A DNA stretch of 64,000 nt from Actinomadura alba (GCF_014323705.1 NZ_JABVEC010000026.1:37075-101074), one strand, 5' to 3'; shown: positions 52,249 through 62,191, counted from the first letter of the stretch. Notes: generated by a model not told the origin, from the sequence alone. Numbers and translations are program-made.

Positions 52249-55017
52249 ATGCGCAACTCGATACGCACCGCCATGGTCGCCGTCGCAGCCACGCTCGGCA
52301 TGGCCGCGTCGTCAATGGCCCTACCGGCGAACGCCGAGCCCTACCATCCGGGCGGCCATCAGGCCGGAGCCCTGCACTCGCTGCGTGGTCCGGTCACAGG
52401 CGAGGACTTCTATTTCGTGATGGCCGACCGCTTCAACAACGGTGATACCGCCAATGACACCGGAGGTCTGGGCGATGACCGGCTGGTCTCCGGATTCGAC
52501 CCCACCAGCAAGGGCTTCTACAACGGCGGTGATCTCAAGGGCGTCACGGCGAAGCTCGACTACATCCAGGGCCTCGGGACCGACGCGATCTGGCTGACCC
52601 CCAGCTTCAAGAACAAGGCGGTCCAGCTCGAGGACGGTCCCTCCGCCGGCTACCACGGCTACTGGATCACCGACTTCACGCAGATAGACCCGCACCTCGG
52701 TACGAACGGGGACCTCGCCGCACTTGTGCAGGCCGCGCACAAGAGGGGCATGAAGGTCTACTTCGACATCATCACCAATCACACCGCCGACGTGATCGGT
52801 TACAAGGAGGGAGCGCGCACGGCGTACGTCTCCAAGGACCGGCAGCCCTACCGCACCCCCGACGGGAAGCCGTTCGACGACCGCGACCACGCGGGCACCT
52901 CGACCTTCCCGACCCTGGACCCGGCCAAGTCGTTCCCCTACACGCCGGTGCTCGACGACGGCGAGAAGAACCTCAAGGTGCCGAGCTGGCTCAACGATGT
53001 GACGCTTTACCACAACCGCGGCAACACCACATTCACCGGCGAGGACTCGCAGTACGGCGACTTCTTCGGGCTCGACGACCTGATGACCGAGAACCCCCGC
53101 GTCGTCAACGGGTTCACGGACATCTACAAGGCGTGGATCAAGGACTTCGGCATCGACGGCTTCCGGATCGACACGATGAAGCACGTCGATGACGAGTTCT
53201 GGCACAAGTTCGGACCAGGCCTCCTGCAGTACGCACGGGCGAACGGCAAGCCGGACTTCTTCATGTTCGGTGAGGTGGCCCTCGACGGCAGCGACGCCGC
53301 GGCGAAGAGCTTCACCTCCCACTACACGACGCACAACAAGATGCAGGCGATCCTGGACTTCCCGTTCCAGGACGCCGCGCGGAACTTCGCGTCCCGGAGC
53401 CGGGGCAACGCGGCGCTGGCGCAGTTCTTCCGAAACGATGACTGGTACACCGACGCGGACTCCAACGCCTACGAGCTGCCGACCTTCCTCGGCAACCACG
53501 ACATGGGGCGCATCGGCTACTTCCTCACCCGCGACAACCCGGGGGCGAACGACACGGAGCTGGTCGCCCGGGACAGCCTCGCCCACGAGCTGATGTACTT
53601 CTCGCGCGGCAACCCGGTCGTCTACTACGGCGATGAGCAGGGCTTCACTGGTACGGGTGGGGACCAGCTGGCCCGACAGACGATGTTCGCCAGCAAGGTG
53701 CCGGAGTACCTCAAGGACGATCTGGTCGGCACGGACTCGACCCACGCGGTCGACAACTTCCGCACCGACCACCCGCTCTACCGTACGCTCAGCGAGCTGG
53801 CCGCGATCACCAAGCGGCACCCTGCCCTGCGCAACGGCGCCCAGCAGGTGCGCTACGCCTCCGACGGCGCGGGCGTCTTCGCGTTCTCCCGCATCGACCG
53901 CAAGCAGCAGCGGGAGTACATCGTCGCGCTCAACAACAGCAAGACGGCGCAGTCGGCCTCCATTCCCACCTACGTCGGCGACCGCGGCTTCCAGAAGGTG
54001 TACGGCGCCGGCCCGTCCACGCTGCGCAGCAAGGGCGACCGGACCCTTGACGTGACCGTGCCGGCTCTCTCCGCAGTGGTGTACCTCGCGGACGGCCGGA
54101 TTCCCGAGTCGAACGCCGCCCCGGCCATCAAGCTGGGCCGGCCCGCACCAGCGGAGGTGTCCCACGGCCGCATGCATGTCGCCGCCGACGTCGCCGGGTC
54201 ATCGTTCAACGAGGTGACCTTCCAGGCCAAGGTGGGCAACGGCCCCTGGCAGTCGATCGGCACTGACGACTCCGCCCCGTACCAGGTGTTCCACGACACC
54301 AGCGGCTACCGGACCGGCACCCCGCTGCAGTACCGCGCGGTCGTGTTGGACAACGCCGGTCACACCCGCTGGAGCAACAACCGGTCGACCGCCGTACCGG
54401 CACCGGCGGTCACCGTGACCGCACCCAAGGACGGCGGGACGATCACCAACATCGACCCGGTCACCGTCCAGGCGAACGTGGACCCCGAGCGCCCGGCACA
54501 GTCGGTGAGTTTCCAGCGCAGCGTCAGTGGCGGCACCTGGGAGAACCTGGGCACGGACACCTCCTCTCCGGCGTACACCGTCACGGACGACGTTTCGAAG
54601 CTGCCGCTGGGCACCGAGGTCCAGTACCGCGCCACTCTGCTGGAACCCGGCTCCCCGTCGGTCACCAGTGCGCCGATCACGGTGACCACCGCCGAACCGA
54701 AGCCGGCGCGCGACCATGTGACGCTGGTCGGGTCACTGCAGAACGAAGCCGGCTGCGACAGCGACTGGAACCCGGCCTGCGTGAACAGCCGTCTGGCCTT
54801 CGACAAGACCGACGGCCAGTGGCACGGCACCTTCGCGCTGCCCGCCGGCGACTACGAGTGGAAAGTCGCGATCAACGACTCGTGGAATGAGAACTACGGC
54901 GCAGGCGGTGCCGCCGGTGGCGACAACCTGAAGCTCAGCGTCCCGGCGGACGGCACCAAGTACCGATTCACCTGGAACCAGGTCACGCACGTCCCATCGG
55001 TGGAGCAGGTCTCCTAA
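52249..55017 (+). CDS. Secreted GH13 alpha-amylase/pullulanase-like enzyme
   Basis: 922 residues; CAGGAG nine bases before the ATG. Sec signal peptide (RTAMVAVAATLGMAASSMA, cleavage near ANA). GH13 barrel with nucleophile D308 (GFRIDTMKH), acid E342 (MFGEVALDG) and D418 (LGNHDMGR). After a beta domain come two Ig/FnIII-like modules (about 620-800) and an X25-type pullulanase module (about 820-920, VGSLQNEAGCDSDWNPAC). It degrades starch-type glucans outside the cell. A strong hairpin follows. Confidence 0.93.
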   Translation: MRNSIRTAMVAVAATLGMAASSMALPANAEPYHPGGHQAGALHSLRGPVTGEDFYFVMADRFNNGDTANDTGGLGDDRLVSGFDPTSKGFYNGGDLKGVTAKLDYIQGLGTDAIWLTPSFKNKAVQLEDGPSAGYHGYWITDFTQIDPHLGTNGDLAALVQAAHKRGMKVYFDIITNHTADVIGYKEGARTAYVSKDRQPYRTPDGKPFDDRDHAGTSTFPTLDPAKSFPYTPVLDDGEKNLKVPSWLNDVTLYHNRGNTTFTGEDSQYGDFFGLDDLMTENPRVVNGFTDIYKAWIKDFGIDGFRIDTMKHVDDEFWHKFGPGLLQYARANGKPDFFMFGEVALDGSDAAAKSFTSHYTTHNKMQAILDFPFQDAARNFASRSRGNAALAQFFRNDDWYTDADSNAYELPTFLGNHDMGRIGYFLTRDNPGANDTELVARDSLAHELMYFSRGNPVVYYGDEQGFTGTGGDQLARQTMFASKVPEYLKDDLVGTDSTHAVDNFRTDHPLYRTLSELAAITKRHPALRNGAQQVRYASDGAGVFAFSRIDRKQQREYIVALNNSKTAQSASIPTYVGDRGFQKVYGAGPSTLRSKGDRTLDVTVPALSAVVYLADGRIPESNAAPAIKLGRPAPAEVSHGRMHVAADVAGSSFNEVTFQAKVGNGPWQSIGTDDSAPYQVFHDTSGYRTGTPLQYRAVVLDNAGHTRWSNNRSTAVPAPAVTVTAPKDGGTITNIDPVTVQANVDPERPAQSVSFQRSVSGGTWENLGTDTSSPAYTVTDDVSKLPLGTEVQYRATLLEPGSPSVTSAPITVTTAEPKPARDHVTLVGSLQNEAGCDSDWNPACVNSRLAFDKTDGQWHGTFALPAGDYEWKVAINDSWNENYGAGGAAGGDNLKLSVPADGTKYRFTWNQVTHVPSVEQVS

Positions 55018-55052
55018 AGGCTCGACGACGCTCGTTTGCGGTTGCCCGCAAC

Positions 55053-55094
55053 GGGGTCGCTCCCCCACGCACATAAGGGTGGGGAAGCGACCCC
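55053..55094 (+). terminator. Hairpin terminator after the amylase gene
   Basis: GGGGTCGCTCCCCCAC and GTGGGGAAGCGACCCC pair over 16 bp with one mismatch. No T-tract follows, as is common in actinomycetes. Confidence 0.75.
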
Positions 55095-55184
55095 GCCCGT
55101 CGCGGGCGCTCACGGAGGTCATTCGACTACGAGCGGTTCGTCAGCCACGCTCGCCGGATATGAGCCAAGGGTTATAGTGGCTGG

Positions 55185-55559
55185 GTGGCATGGGATGTCA
55201 TACTCCTCGAACCTGTCGAGACCTGGTTCCTGAAGCTCTGCGAGTCCGAGCCCGACAGCGCAGTCCTGATCGAGCAGGCCATCGACCGCCTCGCCGACAT
55301 CGGCCCTACGCTGGGCCGACCGTTGGTGGACACGCTGGAGCACAGCGAGCTGCGTAACCTCAAAGAGCTGCGGCCAGGCTCTCGCGGACGCTCAGAGATC
55401 CGGATGCTGTTCGTCTTCGACCCGGACCATGCCGCTATCTTCCTGGTTGCAGGCGACAAAGCGGGGCAATGGTCCCGATGGTACGACGAGGCGATTCCAC
55501 TCGCCGAAGCCCGATACACCGACTATCGGGCCGAGAAAGACAAGGAGGCGGGCCGATGA
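55185..55559 (+). CDS. HigB-like toxin (RelE superfamily)
   Basis: 124 residues, GTG start. LRNLKELRPGSRGRSEIRML and AAIFLVAGDKAGQWSRWYDE are typical of the HigB/phage Gp49-like toxins that cut mRNA at the ribosome. The stop overlaps the antitoxin start (ATGA), giving the reversed toxin-first order characteristic of higBA. Both genes are intact. Confidence 0.9.
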   Translation: MAWDVILLEPVETWFLKLCESEPDSAVLIEQAIDRLADIGPTLGRPLVDTLEHSELRNLKELRPGSRGRSEIRMLFVFDPDHAAIFLVAGDKAGQWSRWYDEAIPLAEARYTDYRAEKDKEAGR

Positions 55560-55885
55560 GCACGGGACGCAACTGGCAGGACATCAAGGCCGAAGCCCAC
55601 CGCCGCCACCCCGAGCTGGCCGACCCCGAGCGGCAGGCCAAGGCCCGCGCTGAGCTCGACGCCTACGTAGCAGGCCACCACCTCAAGGAACTCCGCAAAT
55701 CACTCGGCAAGACACAGACCGAGATCGCCCAGCTTCTCGGCGTCTCCCAATCCCGCATCTCCCAGATCGAAAACGGCAACATCGAAGCAATGGGACTGGA
55801 GACCCTCCGAGCATACGCAGCAGCACTCGGCGGACACGTCGACATCACCATCAGCGTCGGCCCCCACTCGGTGAAAGTCGCCTGA
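55556..55885 (+). CDS. XRE-type antitoxin (HigA-like)
   Basis: 109 residues. An N-terminal linker that would bind the toxin is followed by a helix-turn-helix (TQTEIAQLLGVSQSRISQIE, about residues 57-76) and a C-terminal helix. It neutralises the HigB-like toxin and likely represses the operon. Confidence 0.9.
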   Translation: MSTGRNWQDIKAEAHRRHPELADPERQAKARAELDAYVAGHHLKELRKSLGKTQTEIAQLLGVSQSRISQIENGNIEAMGLETLRAYAAALGGHVDITISVGPHSVKVA

Positions 55886-55965
55886 GCCAGGCCGCGCACA
55901 GCCTTGGGTGGGCAGAGCGGCCCGAACCAGGCCCGACGAATAGCCCCGCCAGTAGCATCTCGCTC

Positions 55966-56238
55966 GTGCCAGATAGCGAAGTTACTCCCTGGCGCCTCAT
56001 CCCCGAGAGTCCTCTCACCCCTTTCTCGCTCTTTCTCTATGCTGACGATCCAGCAGCGTATGTCCTTGACCTAACGCCGATTGCGCGGGAGGACATCGCG
56101 GAAGTCTTCGTGAGCCAGGGGCAAGCGGGGGCCGGGGACTGGTGGGCGATCGTTGGCCTTGCAGCAAAGGCAGAGGCCCCGAGCCTCCTTGAGCACATCC
56201 GATCCGGCCGCCCAAGGGCCGTACGGTCAACTGTTCGC
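55966..56238 (+). pseudogene. Truncated 5' part of an unknown gene
   Basis: From a GTG at 55966 a coding-like frame runs through PLTPFSLFLYADDPAAYVLD and AGAGDWWAIVGLAAKAEA, then meets an integrase relic near 56240. The frame happens to stay open into the kinase gene, but the relic shows this is not part of the kinase. Family not recognised. Confidence 0.4.
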
Positions 56239-56239
56239 G

Positions 56240-56320
56240 ACAGCCAGTCCGGCCAGGCTTCAGCCCGCTCGTCCTCCTGGCGGACCTTGCGCTCGCAAAT
56301 CGCCGTTTTACCGGGTAAGC
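56240..56320 (-). pseudogene. Tyrosine integrase relic
   Basis: On the minus strand, ERKVRQEDERAEAWPDW matches the segment HKVRQAAERADAWPDW of the integrase relic at 34.7 kb. Only about 25 residues remain. It lies between the truncated gene and the kinase and marks an old insertion site. Confidence 0.5.
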
Positions 56321-56406
56321 GCCGGAAACCGCCCGTCACCCTGGGCGTAATCCGTAACACTGGCATCCGTCAGCGGTGGGTCACAAGGCAGGTCACTGGA
56401 GGTGCA

Positions 56407-58035
56407 GTGGAGCGCGGCACATTGATCGCGGGCAAGTACGAGTTGCGCGAGCGGCTCGGCCGGGGCGGGATGGGCGAGGTCTGGGCCGGCCGCGACCGTG
56501 ACCTCCACCGCAACGTGGCCATCAAGCTGCTCGTACGCGACGACGACGCCTCGCCGGACCTGTTCCATCGGTTCGAGCGCGAAGCCGTGGCCGCCGCACA
56601 GATCAACCACCCCAACGTGGTCTCTCTCTACGACCGGGGCATCCACGACGGCCTGCAGTTCTTGGTCATGGAGCACATCGACGGCAACACGCTCGGCCGC
56701 CACATGCACGAGCAGGCCCCCATGCCTCCGGCGCGGGCGCTGGAGATAACTCAGGAGATCTGCGCCGCCCTCGTCGCCGCCCACCGGGCCAAGGTCGTCC
56801 ACTACGACATCAAACCGTCCAACATCATGCTCACCGCCGACGACCGCATCAAAGTCGTCGACTTCGGCATCGCCGGCTTCACCCACACCCACACCTTCAC
56901 CGTCGTCCCCACCTCCATGCTCGCCCCCGTCGGCACCGCCCTCTACGGCGCACCGGAACAGTTCCTCGACCAGCGCGGTGACGAACGCTCCGACCTCTAC
57001 GCCCTCGGCGGCGTCCTCTTCGCCCTGCTCACCGGAAAGCCCCCCTTCGGCGACGGCAACCCCCTCTCCATAATCCGCCGCAAACTCGACGACGAACCAC
57101 CGCCGCTCCGCAGTCTGCGTCCGGATGTCCCGGAATCCGTCGCACAGTTGCTCACCGACCTGCTGCAACGCGACCCGGACCGACGCCCCCAAACCGCGTC
57201 AGTCGTCTATGAACGCCTGGAGCAACTCCGGTCCGCCGTCACCACGTCCGGCGCAGGAGCCGGCGAACCCGACACCGAGCGTCTGCCACGGACCGCACCG
57301 ACCCGCGCCCTCACACATGAGGCGCCGGACACCGAAGACGCCTTCGAGATCGCCTGGACCGGGCAGGAACCCATCTCCACATACGTGACACACAATCGCC
57401 GACCCCTGGTACGCCACTGGCTTCTCTTCACCATCCTTGCGTTGCCGCTTCTCTACGTGGGCACGGGAGTGACGGTGGTGATGATCTCGGAAGGCGAACC
57501 CGTGGAGGACCTTTTGATCCCGATCTGCCTCTTCGTGGTCTATGCGATTCTGCTCCACGTCATGTACGGACGGAAGCTCTGGGCGGCCGCCCTGAACTGG
57601 AGGCGACACCGGCACGCACTCAAGGACAGGAACCCTTGGTCACTCCGCGTCGACGCCGCCGGAATCACCACCACAGACCCGCGCCATGCCACACCCGTCG
57701 GCGGCCCCGCGGGGCACCGGACGTTCCGCTGGAGCCTCGCAACGGCCGTCACGCTGGAGCACGCCGCGGAATTCCGCTGGGGCCCCAGTTACGCCGCGCT
57801 GCACGTCCAGCCCGAGGGGAAGGGGACGCGCATCAACTCAATAAGCCCTGCGGGCATGGTCCACCCCCGCTCCCCCCAAGGCAAGGCAGGGCGCTGGCCG
57901 CTCTGCGCCCTCGGCCCCATGACCCAGCAGCAGCACGAAGCACTCATCGCCGCCCTCGCCCGCCACGCGGGATCGCGCTGGAAGCCGGAACTCGGTGAGG
58001 GAGCATCGAGGAGCATGGCCCAGCACGCTGCGTAG
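56407..58035 (+). CDS. Membrane-bound Ser/Thr protein kinase (PknB-like)
   Basis: 542 residues from the GTG at 56407 with GGAGGT just upstream. Kinase domain: glycine loop LGRGGMGEVW, Lys K40 (VAIKLL), catalytic loop VVHYDIKPSN (D134; Tyr133 replaces the usual Arg, so HYD for HRD), DFG in VVDFGIAG. After a Pro-rich linker come two membrane spans (about residues 338-360 and 370-390) and a C-terminal cytoplasmic domain of about 150 residues. It has no extracellular sensor. The loss of the HRD arginine suggests control other than by activation-loop phosphorylation. Confidence 0.88.
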   Translation: MERGTLIAGKYELRERLGRGGMGEVWAGRDRDLHRNVAIKLLVRDDDASPDLFHRFEREAVAAAQINHPNVVSLYDRGIHDGLQFLVMEHIDGNTLGRHMHEQAPMPPARALEITQEICAALVAAHRAKVVHYDIKPSNIMLTADDRIKVVDFGIAGFTHTHTFTVVPTSMLAPVGTALYGAPEQFLDQRGDERSDLYALGGVLFALLTGKPPFGDGNPLSIIRRKLDDEPPPLRSLRPDVPESVAQLLTDLLQRDPDRRPQTASVVYERLEQLRSAVTTSGAGAGEPDTERLPRTAPTRALTHEAPDTEDAFEIAWTGQEPISTYVTHNRRPLVRHWLLFTILALPLLYVGTGVTVVMISEGEPVEDLLIPICLFVVYAILLHVMYGRKLWAAALNWRRHRHALKDRNPWSLRVDAAGITTTDPRHATPVGGPAGHRTFRWSLATAVTLEHAAEFRWGPSYAALHVQPEGKGTRINSISPAGMVHPRSPQGKAGRWPLCALGPMTQQQHEALIAALARHAGSRWKPELGEGASRSMAQHAA

Positions 58036-58382
58036 CTGCGCTGGTCGAGGCCCTGGGCGCGGAGATCCTCGACGGGCCACCCGCGGGCTGGGAGAGCACA
58101 GGTCGGCGAGCTTGACGCCTTGCGCTTCATCACACGCCGTGATCCAAGCAGCGGCGAATCGGGTGGCCCAGGACCGTCCGGACGCTTGATTCGTTCATCT
58201 CATTCGCGAACGTTCGGGAGTCGGACGTCCGGTACCCGGACGCGCGATTTGCACGAGTCGGCTTCTCCTGATCGGTCAATCGGCGATCTCACCGACCGGC
58301 GAACGCGTAGCGTTGCATTCGTCTACAAACAGTAATCGGACTTGGTCAACACGCCGTACATGCACGCCCTGGGAGGTCGCCG

Positions 58383-59264
58383 ATGGCCAGCTCGTACGTT
58401 CGACGCCGCCGCCTCGCCGAAGAGCTCCGCAAACTGCGCGAGGACCGCGACTTCACGACCGACGAACTGGCCCGGCTCGTGTACCAGTCCCGCACAAAGA
58501 TATCGAGACTCGAGAACGCCCAGATCCGCCCCGATCTCGCCGAGATCGTCACCATCCTCAAGGCCTTGGACGTCACCGGCCGGCAGTACGACAAGGTCTT
58601 CGCACTCGCCCACGAAGCCGCCCGCAAGGGCTGGTGGGACAGGTACGGCAACGCCATGGGCCCCCGTCAGCGCCTCTACGCCGACCTGGAGTCAGGAGCC
58701 GAGTCCATCCGCAGCTACAACCAGACGGCCTTCCCGGCCGTCCTGCAGATTCCCGAGTTCATCGACGCGATGGTCGAGCTGGACCAATGCCAGGGATCGC
58801 TCGACTACCGTCCAGACCGTATGGCCGATGCCCGGACCCGCCGCCAGCAGCACCTCCTCAGCCCGGACGGCCCGACCTACGAGGCGGTACTCGACGAGAG
58901 CATGATCCATCGACTGGCCGTACCGCCGACGGTGAAGGCCGCTCAGCTCCGCCACCTGATCAAAGTGATCGCGACCGAGGAACGCATCACCATGCGGGTG
59001 CTGCCATCGGACGTTCTGATCCCTGGTGGTTTCCTCCCGAAAGCGTCGTTCTCCCTTTACGCCTTCCCCGACCCGGGCGATCCATCCATGGCGATCATTG
59101 ACACTGTCACCACCGATGTCGTTCTCACCCAGCGGCGTGAACTGGCACGCTTTACCGGGATGTATGACCGTCTCCGGGAGGCCGCGCTGTCCCCTGCCGA
59201 CAGCCTCGCCTTCCTCGACCGAGTAGCCAACCGGCTGACCGACCATACAGAATCGGGCACATGA
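58383..59264 (+). CDS. XRE family regulator with DUF5753
   Basis: 293 residues, GGGAGG upstream. N-terminal helix-turn-helix (FTTDELARLVYQSRTKISRLE, about residues 24-44) and the DUF5753 ligand-like domain (from about 95, AESIRSYNQTAFPAVLQI) that is the standard actinobacterial pairing. Its stop overlaps the DUF397 gene (ATGA). These pairs resemble WhiJ-type developmental switches. The 58036-58382 gap ahead of it is not clearly coding. Confidence 0.93.
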   Translation: MASSYVRRRRLAEELRKLREDRDFTTDELARLVYQSRTKISRLENAQIRPDLAEIVTILKALDVTGRQYDKVFALAHEAARKGWWDRYGNAMGPRQRLYADLESGAESIRSYNQTAFPAVLQIPEFIDAMVELDQCQGSLDYRPDRMADARTRRQQHLLSPDGPTYEAVLDESMIHRLAVPPTVKAAQLRHLIKVIATEERITMRVLPSDVLIPGGFLPKASFSLYAFPDPGDPSMAIIDTVTTDVVLTQRRELARFTGMYDRLREAALSPADSLAFLDRVANRLTDHTESGT

Positions 59265-59449
59265 CCAAGCACTACACAGGCTGGCGCAAGTCACGACACA
59301 GCGAGCCGAACGGTGATTGCGTCGAGGTGGCTCGCGCCACTGACGGCACCATCGGCGTCCGCGACTCCAAGGCCGAAGCGCCGGACGCCATCCTTGAGTT
59401 CACCCGATCTGAGTGGGCGCGTCTACTCACCCACCTCCGCAACGCCTGA
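59261..59449 (+). CDS. DUF397 domain protein, partner of the XRE-DUF5753 regulator
   Basis: 62 residues: GWRKSRHSEPNGDCVEVARA, then a conserved RDSK segment and a terminal W. Overlaps the regulator by 4 bp and lies 1 bp from the NUDIX gene, the classic arrangement that the two orphan DUF397 genes near 22 kb lack. Confidence 0.93.
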   Translation: MTKHYTGWRKSRHSEPNGDCVEVARATDGTIGVRDSKAEAPDAILEFTRSEWARLLTHLRNA

Positions 59450-59450
59450 C

Positions 59451-60005
59451 ATGGTCGCAGTCCACCAGGCAGTCATCGACGCCCTCGCGGGCTACGGGCC
59501 GAAGACCCCGGCGGAACTCGCCGACGTCGATCGGGTACGCACCCTTGTCGAGACAGGTGATCCTTGGCACCGGTCGAATCCCTTGCACGTCACGGCGTCG
59601 GCGCTGATCGTGCATCCAGGCAGTGGCCGGGTACTGCTGCGCTGGCACCAGCGCCACCAATCGTGGCTGCTGGTCGGCGGGCACGCCGATCCGGACGAGC
59701 ACGACCCGCTCGCCATCGCGCTGCGGGAGGGACGCGAGGAGACGGGGCTGCCCGACCTGACCCCGTGGCCGGACCCGGAGGTACGACACGTGGTGATCGT
59801 GCCGGTCCCGGCGAACAGCCGGGAGGAGGCGCACGAACACGCCGACCTGCGGTTCGTGCTGGCCACCGGGGTTCCCGAGGCGGCGCGGCCGGAGAACCCG
59901 GACGCTCCGCTGCGCTGGCTGTCGCCGAACGAGGCACAGGAGACGATCACCGAGGCCAACATCCAGGACACGCTGTCCCGAGTGCAACCACTGCTCGCAC
60001 GCTGA
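59451..60005 (+). CDS. NUDIX hydrolase
   Basis: 184 residues. The Nudix box is complete: GGHADPDEHDPLAIA followed by LREGREETGL (about residues 78-102). NUDIX enzymes hydrolyse nucleoside diphosphates linked to another moiety. Only 1 bp separates it from the DUF397 stop, so the three-gene unit is co-transcribed. Substrate unknown. Confidence 0.93.
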   Translation: MVAVHQAVIDALAGYGPKTPAELADVDRVRTLVETGDPWHRSNPLHVTASALIVHPGSGRVLLRWHQRHQSWLLVGGHADPDEHDPLAIALREGREETGLPDLTPWPDPEVRHVVIVPVPANSREEAHEHADLRFVLATGVPEAARPENPDAPLRWLSPNEAQETITEANIQDTLSRVQPLLAR

Positions 60006-60059
60006 ACCTCTCAGGAAGAGGCGCCAGCCTCGTCCTCCTCTACGCGGCCAAGCCGATCT

Positions 60060-60860
60060 TCACTGTCCCGGCTGAGCCTGGTCCGGAGCGGATGGTGGCT
60101 CATCGTCGACCTGCCGCAGGCGTGCATAGATGTCGCCGGAGCGGCCAGAGGGTCGGATGCTCTCCAGCAGCCGGATCAGGTCGGCCGCGTCGAGCCAGTC
60201 GTCCTCGGCGAACCGCATCGTCTCGACGGGTGAGTAGTTATAGAGGTAGCCGTTTGCCGACGCGCCGAGCCGTTCCACGATGTCCAGCGCGGCCAAGGTG
60301 GCATCGTGCGCCGACGGCACGTATTCGAACGACAGCGCGCGCACAGGCCGGGTGAGCCCGGCCAGCACGTCGGCCTCGAAGCCCTCGACGTCGATCTTGC
60401 AGAAGGCGGGCGCGCCGTGCACCTCGATGAGCTCGTCAAGGGTCGCCACCTCAACCTCGACGGATCGGTCCCACCGTACGCGGGCGAAGCTGCGGTCCGT
60501 CGCCACCGACTCGATCCAGTCGGGCGACATCGACGAAACCGTCGGCGTCGCGCTGGAGAGGGCCAGCCGTGCCCGCCCGGCCCGCGCCCCGACGGCCCCC
60601 GGCACGATGGTGACTCCCCGATCGCGGCCGAAGAGGAGACGCAGGATGCGCACGCAGTCCGGCTGCGGCTCGACCGCGATCACCCGTACGCCCAGGCGTC
60701 GCCAGGCGCGCACCCGGCTCCCCACGTGGGCGCCGATGTCGAATGCGAGGTCTCCCGGCCCGAGAAACTCTTTGTAGTGGCGTACGGCTCGTCGGTGCTT
60801 ACCTGGTACGCCGTGGTACATGACCAGGGATCGCGCGATTCCCCATGCGCGGAACAACAT
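60060..60860 (-). CDS. FkbM family methyltransferase
   Basis: 266 residues. SAM motif GDLAFDIGAHVGSRVR (about residue 36), then IAVEPQPDCVRIL and FCKIDVEGFEADVL, the FkbM signature order. FkbM enzymes O-methylate sugars or polyketide-type hydroxyls. No biosynthetic cluster is adjacent. It converges on the NUDIX gene. Confidence 0.9.
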   Translation of the reverse strand: MLFRAWGIARSLVMYHGVPGKHRRAVRHYKEFLGPGDLAFDIGAHVGSRVRAWRRLGVRVIAVEPQPDCVRILRLLFGRDRGVTIVPGAVGARAGRARLALSSATPTVSSMSPDWIESVATDRSFARVRWDRSVEVEVATLDELIEVHGAPAFCKIDVEGFEADVLAGLTRPVRALSFEYVPSAHDATLAALDIVERLGASANGYLYNYSPVETMRFAEDDWLDAADLIRLLESIRPSGRSGDIYARLRQVDDEPPSAPDQAQPGQ

Positions 60861-61027
60861 CCGCCGACCCTACCGGGCGGAGACCGGGCCGCACCGATAC
60901 TCGCCCGGCCACGGTGCGGTGCACCCCGTGATTCACATCAAGGCGAGCAAACGACCAGACGAAGGCCGCCGTCAGGACGTGATCGGCGGGTGCCGGCTCG
61001 GACCGGCACGGCACCCGCCGAGGCGGC

Positions 61028-62191
61028 TCAGCGGTGGGTGAACACGGGGTACCACGCGCCAGGCCGGTCGGATCGCCGGTATCCGGTGAGAGGTGTGATC
61101 TTGCCGTCGAGACTCACGAGGAGGAGCCGGTTGCGGAATTCCCCCTTGCCCTTGCATTGCTTCGCGGCGCAGCCGAAGGCGAACAGTCGGTCGTCATCGG
61201 CCCAGGCCTTGGCCTGCTGGATCGGCAGAACCGCGACGGCCTTGCCGGTCGTCACGTTCGTGATGGTGACGGCGGGACCGGGTCTCGGCCCGAACCTGGG
61301 CCGGAGGGTGCCGTTCGGGGAGAGCCCGGCTTCCTCCGACCATTCGGCCTCGTGCGCCGGCGCGGGTCGCCGTGCTCCGTTGAGGTCGTAGAAGACCTTT
61401 CCGGGATCGCGGTCGACGAAGGTCCAGATCAGCGTTCCGTTCCTGCTCCAGAAGAGGTCCTGCCGGGAGCCGACCCTGTCGCGGTCCGCCGGCAGGGCAT
61501 GGAAGCCACCCTGTCCCGACCCGGCGTCGACGACGTAGAAGCCGGTTCGTGAGCTGGAGCCGGGAGCGCCGTTCACATCGGGATTCCTGTCGTAGGAGGT
61601 CAGGAGCAACCGGCGCCCTTCCGGTGACCAGGCCACACCGCCGACCGGGTGCCCTACCGGTATCCAGCGGGTGACCCGTTGCGTCTTCATGTCCAGAATG
61701 CCGACCCGGGAGCTGGGCAGCGCTTCGAGCACGGCGGCGTGGTGCATGCCGGGTGCGACATCGAGGTACGCCCAGGAGGTCTTCTGGTACGTGCCCGACG
61801 CCGGGGAGTACAGATGCCACGTGCGCTCGATCGCCTTCGGACCGTTGCCCGACGACCGCATGTGGGTCGTGTAGTAGGCGGCGACGGCGGTGTGTCCGGC
61901 TGCGACGAGACGGCGCGGGAACGAGCTGCTGAGATCGGTGCGCAACGTCGTGTCCGCGGACAGGGGCACGGGCTGGATCGCGGACTGCGACGGCTGCCGC
62001 GTCGGCCCGGCCACGGAGACCACCGCCACGCCGACCCCAACGAGGAGTGCCGTCGAACCCGCGGCCAGCACCACCCTGGGGGTACGCCGCCGGGTGCGTC
62101 TCCGCAGCGCCCGGTCGGCCAGGCCGGCGGGTACCTGTGCCTCCGCGGACCAGTCATCACAGGCGCTCTTGATGAGCATGTCCAGCTTCAC
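61028..62191 (-). CDS. Membrane-anchored beta-propeller-like protein, putative partner of the ECF sigma factor
   Basis: 387 residues. A cytoplasmic N-terminus (about 40 residues, basic, with RRRTRRRTPR) is followed by one membrane span (VVLAAGSTALLVGVGVAVVS, about 41-60) and an extracellular part with TolB/WD-like repeats (HPVGGVAWSPEGRRLLLTSY). Its ATG overlaps the sigma gene stop (ATGA). In this setting it may act as an anti-sigma or sensor, though the N-terminus is short and has no zinc motif. Confidence 0.75.
   Translation of the reverse strand: MKLDMLIKSACDDWSAEAQVPAGLADRALRRRTRRRTPRVVLAAGSTALLVGVGVAVVSVAGPTRQPSQSAIQPVPLSADTTLRTDLSSSFPRRLVAAGHTAVAAYYTTHMRSSGNGPKAIERTWHLYSPASGTYQKTSWAYLDVAPGMHHAAVLEALPSSRVGILDMKTQRVTRWIPVGHPVGGVAWSPEGRRLLLTSYDRNPDVNGAPGSSSRTGFYVVDAGSGQGGFHALPADRDRVGSRQDLFWSRNGTLIWTFVDRDPGKVFYDLNGARRPAPAHEAEWSEEAGLSPNGTLRPRFGPRPGPAVTITNVTTGKAVAVLPIQQAKAWADDDRLFAFGCAAKQCKGKGEFRNRLLLVSLDGKITPLTGYRRSDRPGAWYPVFTHR

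Noticed and set aside
52321..54177. 618-residue minus-strand frame across the amylase gene
   Set aside because: Antisense shadow, Val/Arg-rich, no motif; the plus strand has an intact GH13 enzyme.
58036..58382. Possible short coding end (LVEALGAEILDGPPAGWES)
   Set aside because: No start and no family; may be a relic after the kinase gene.
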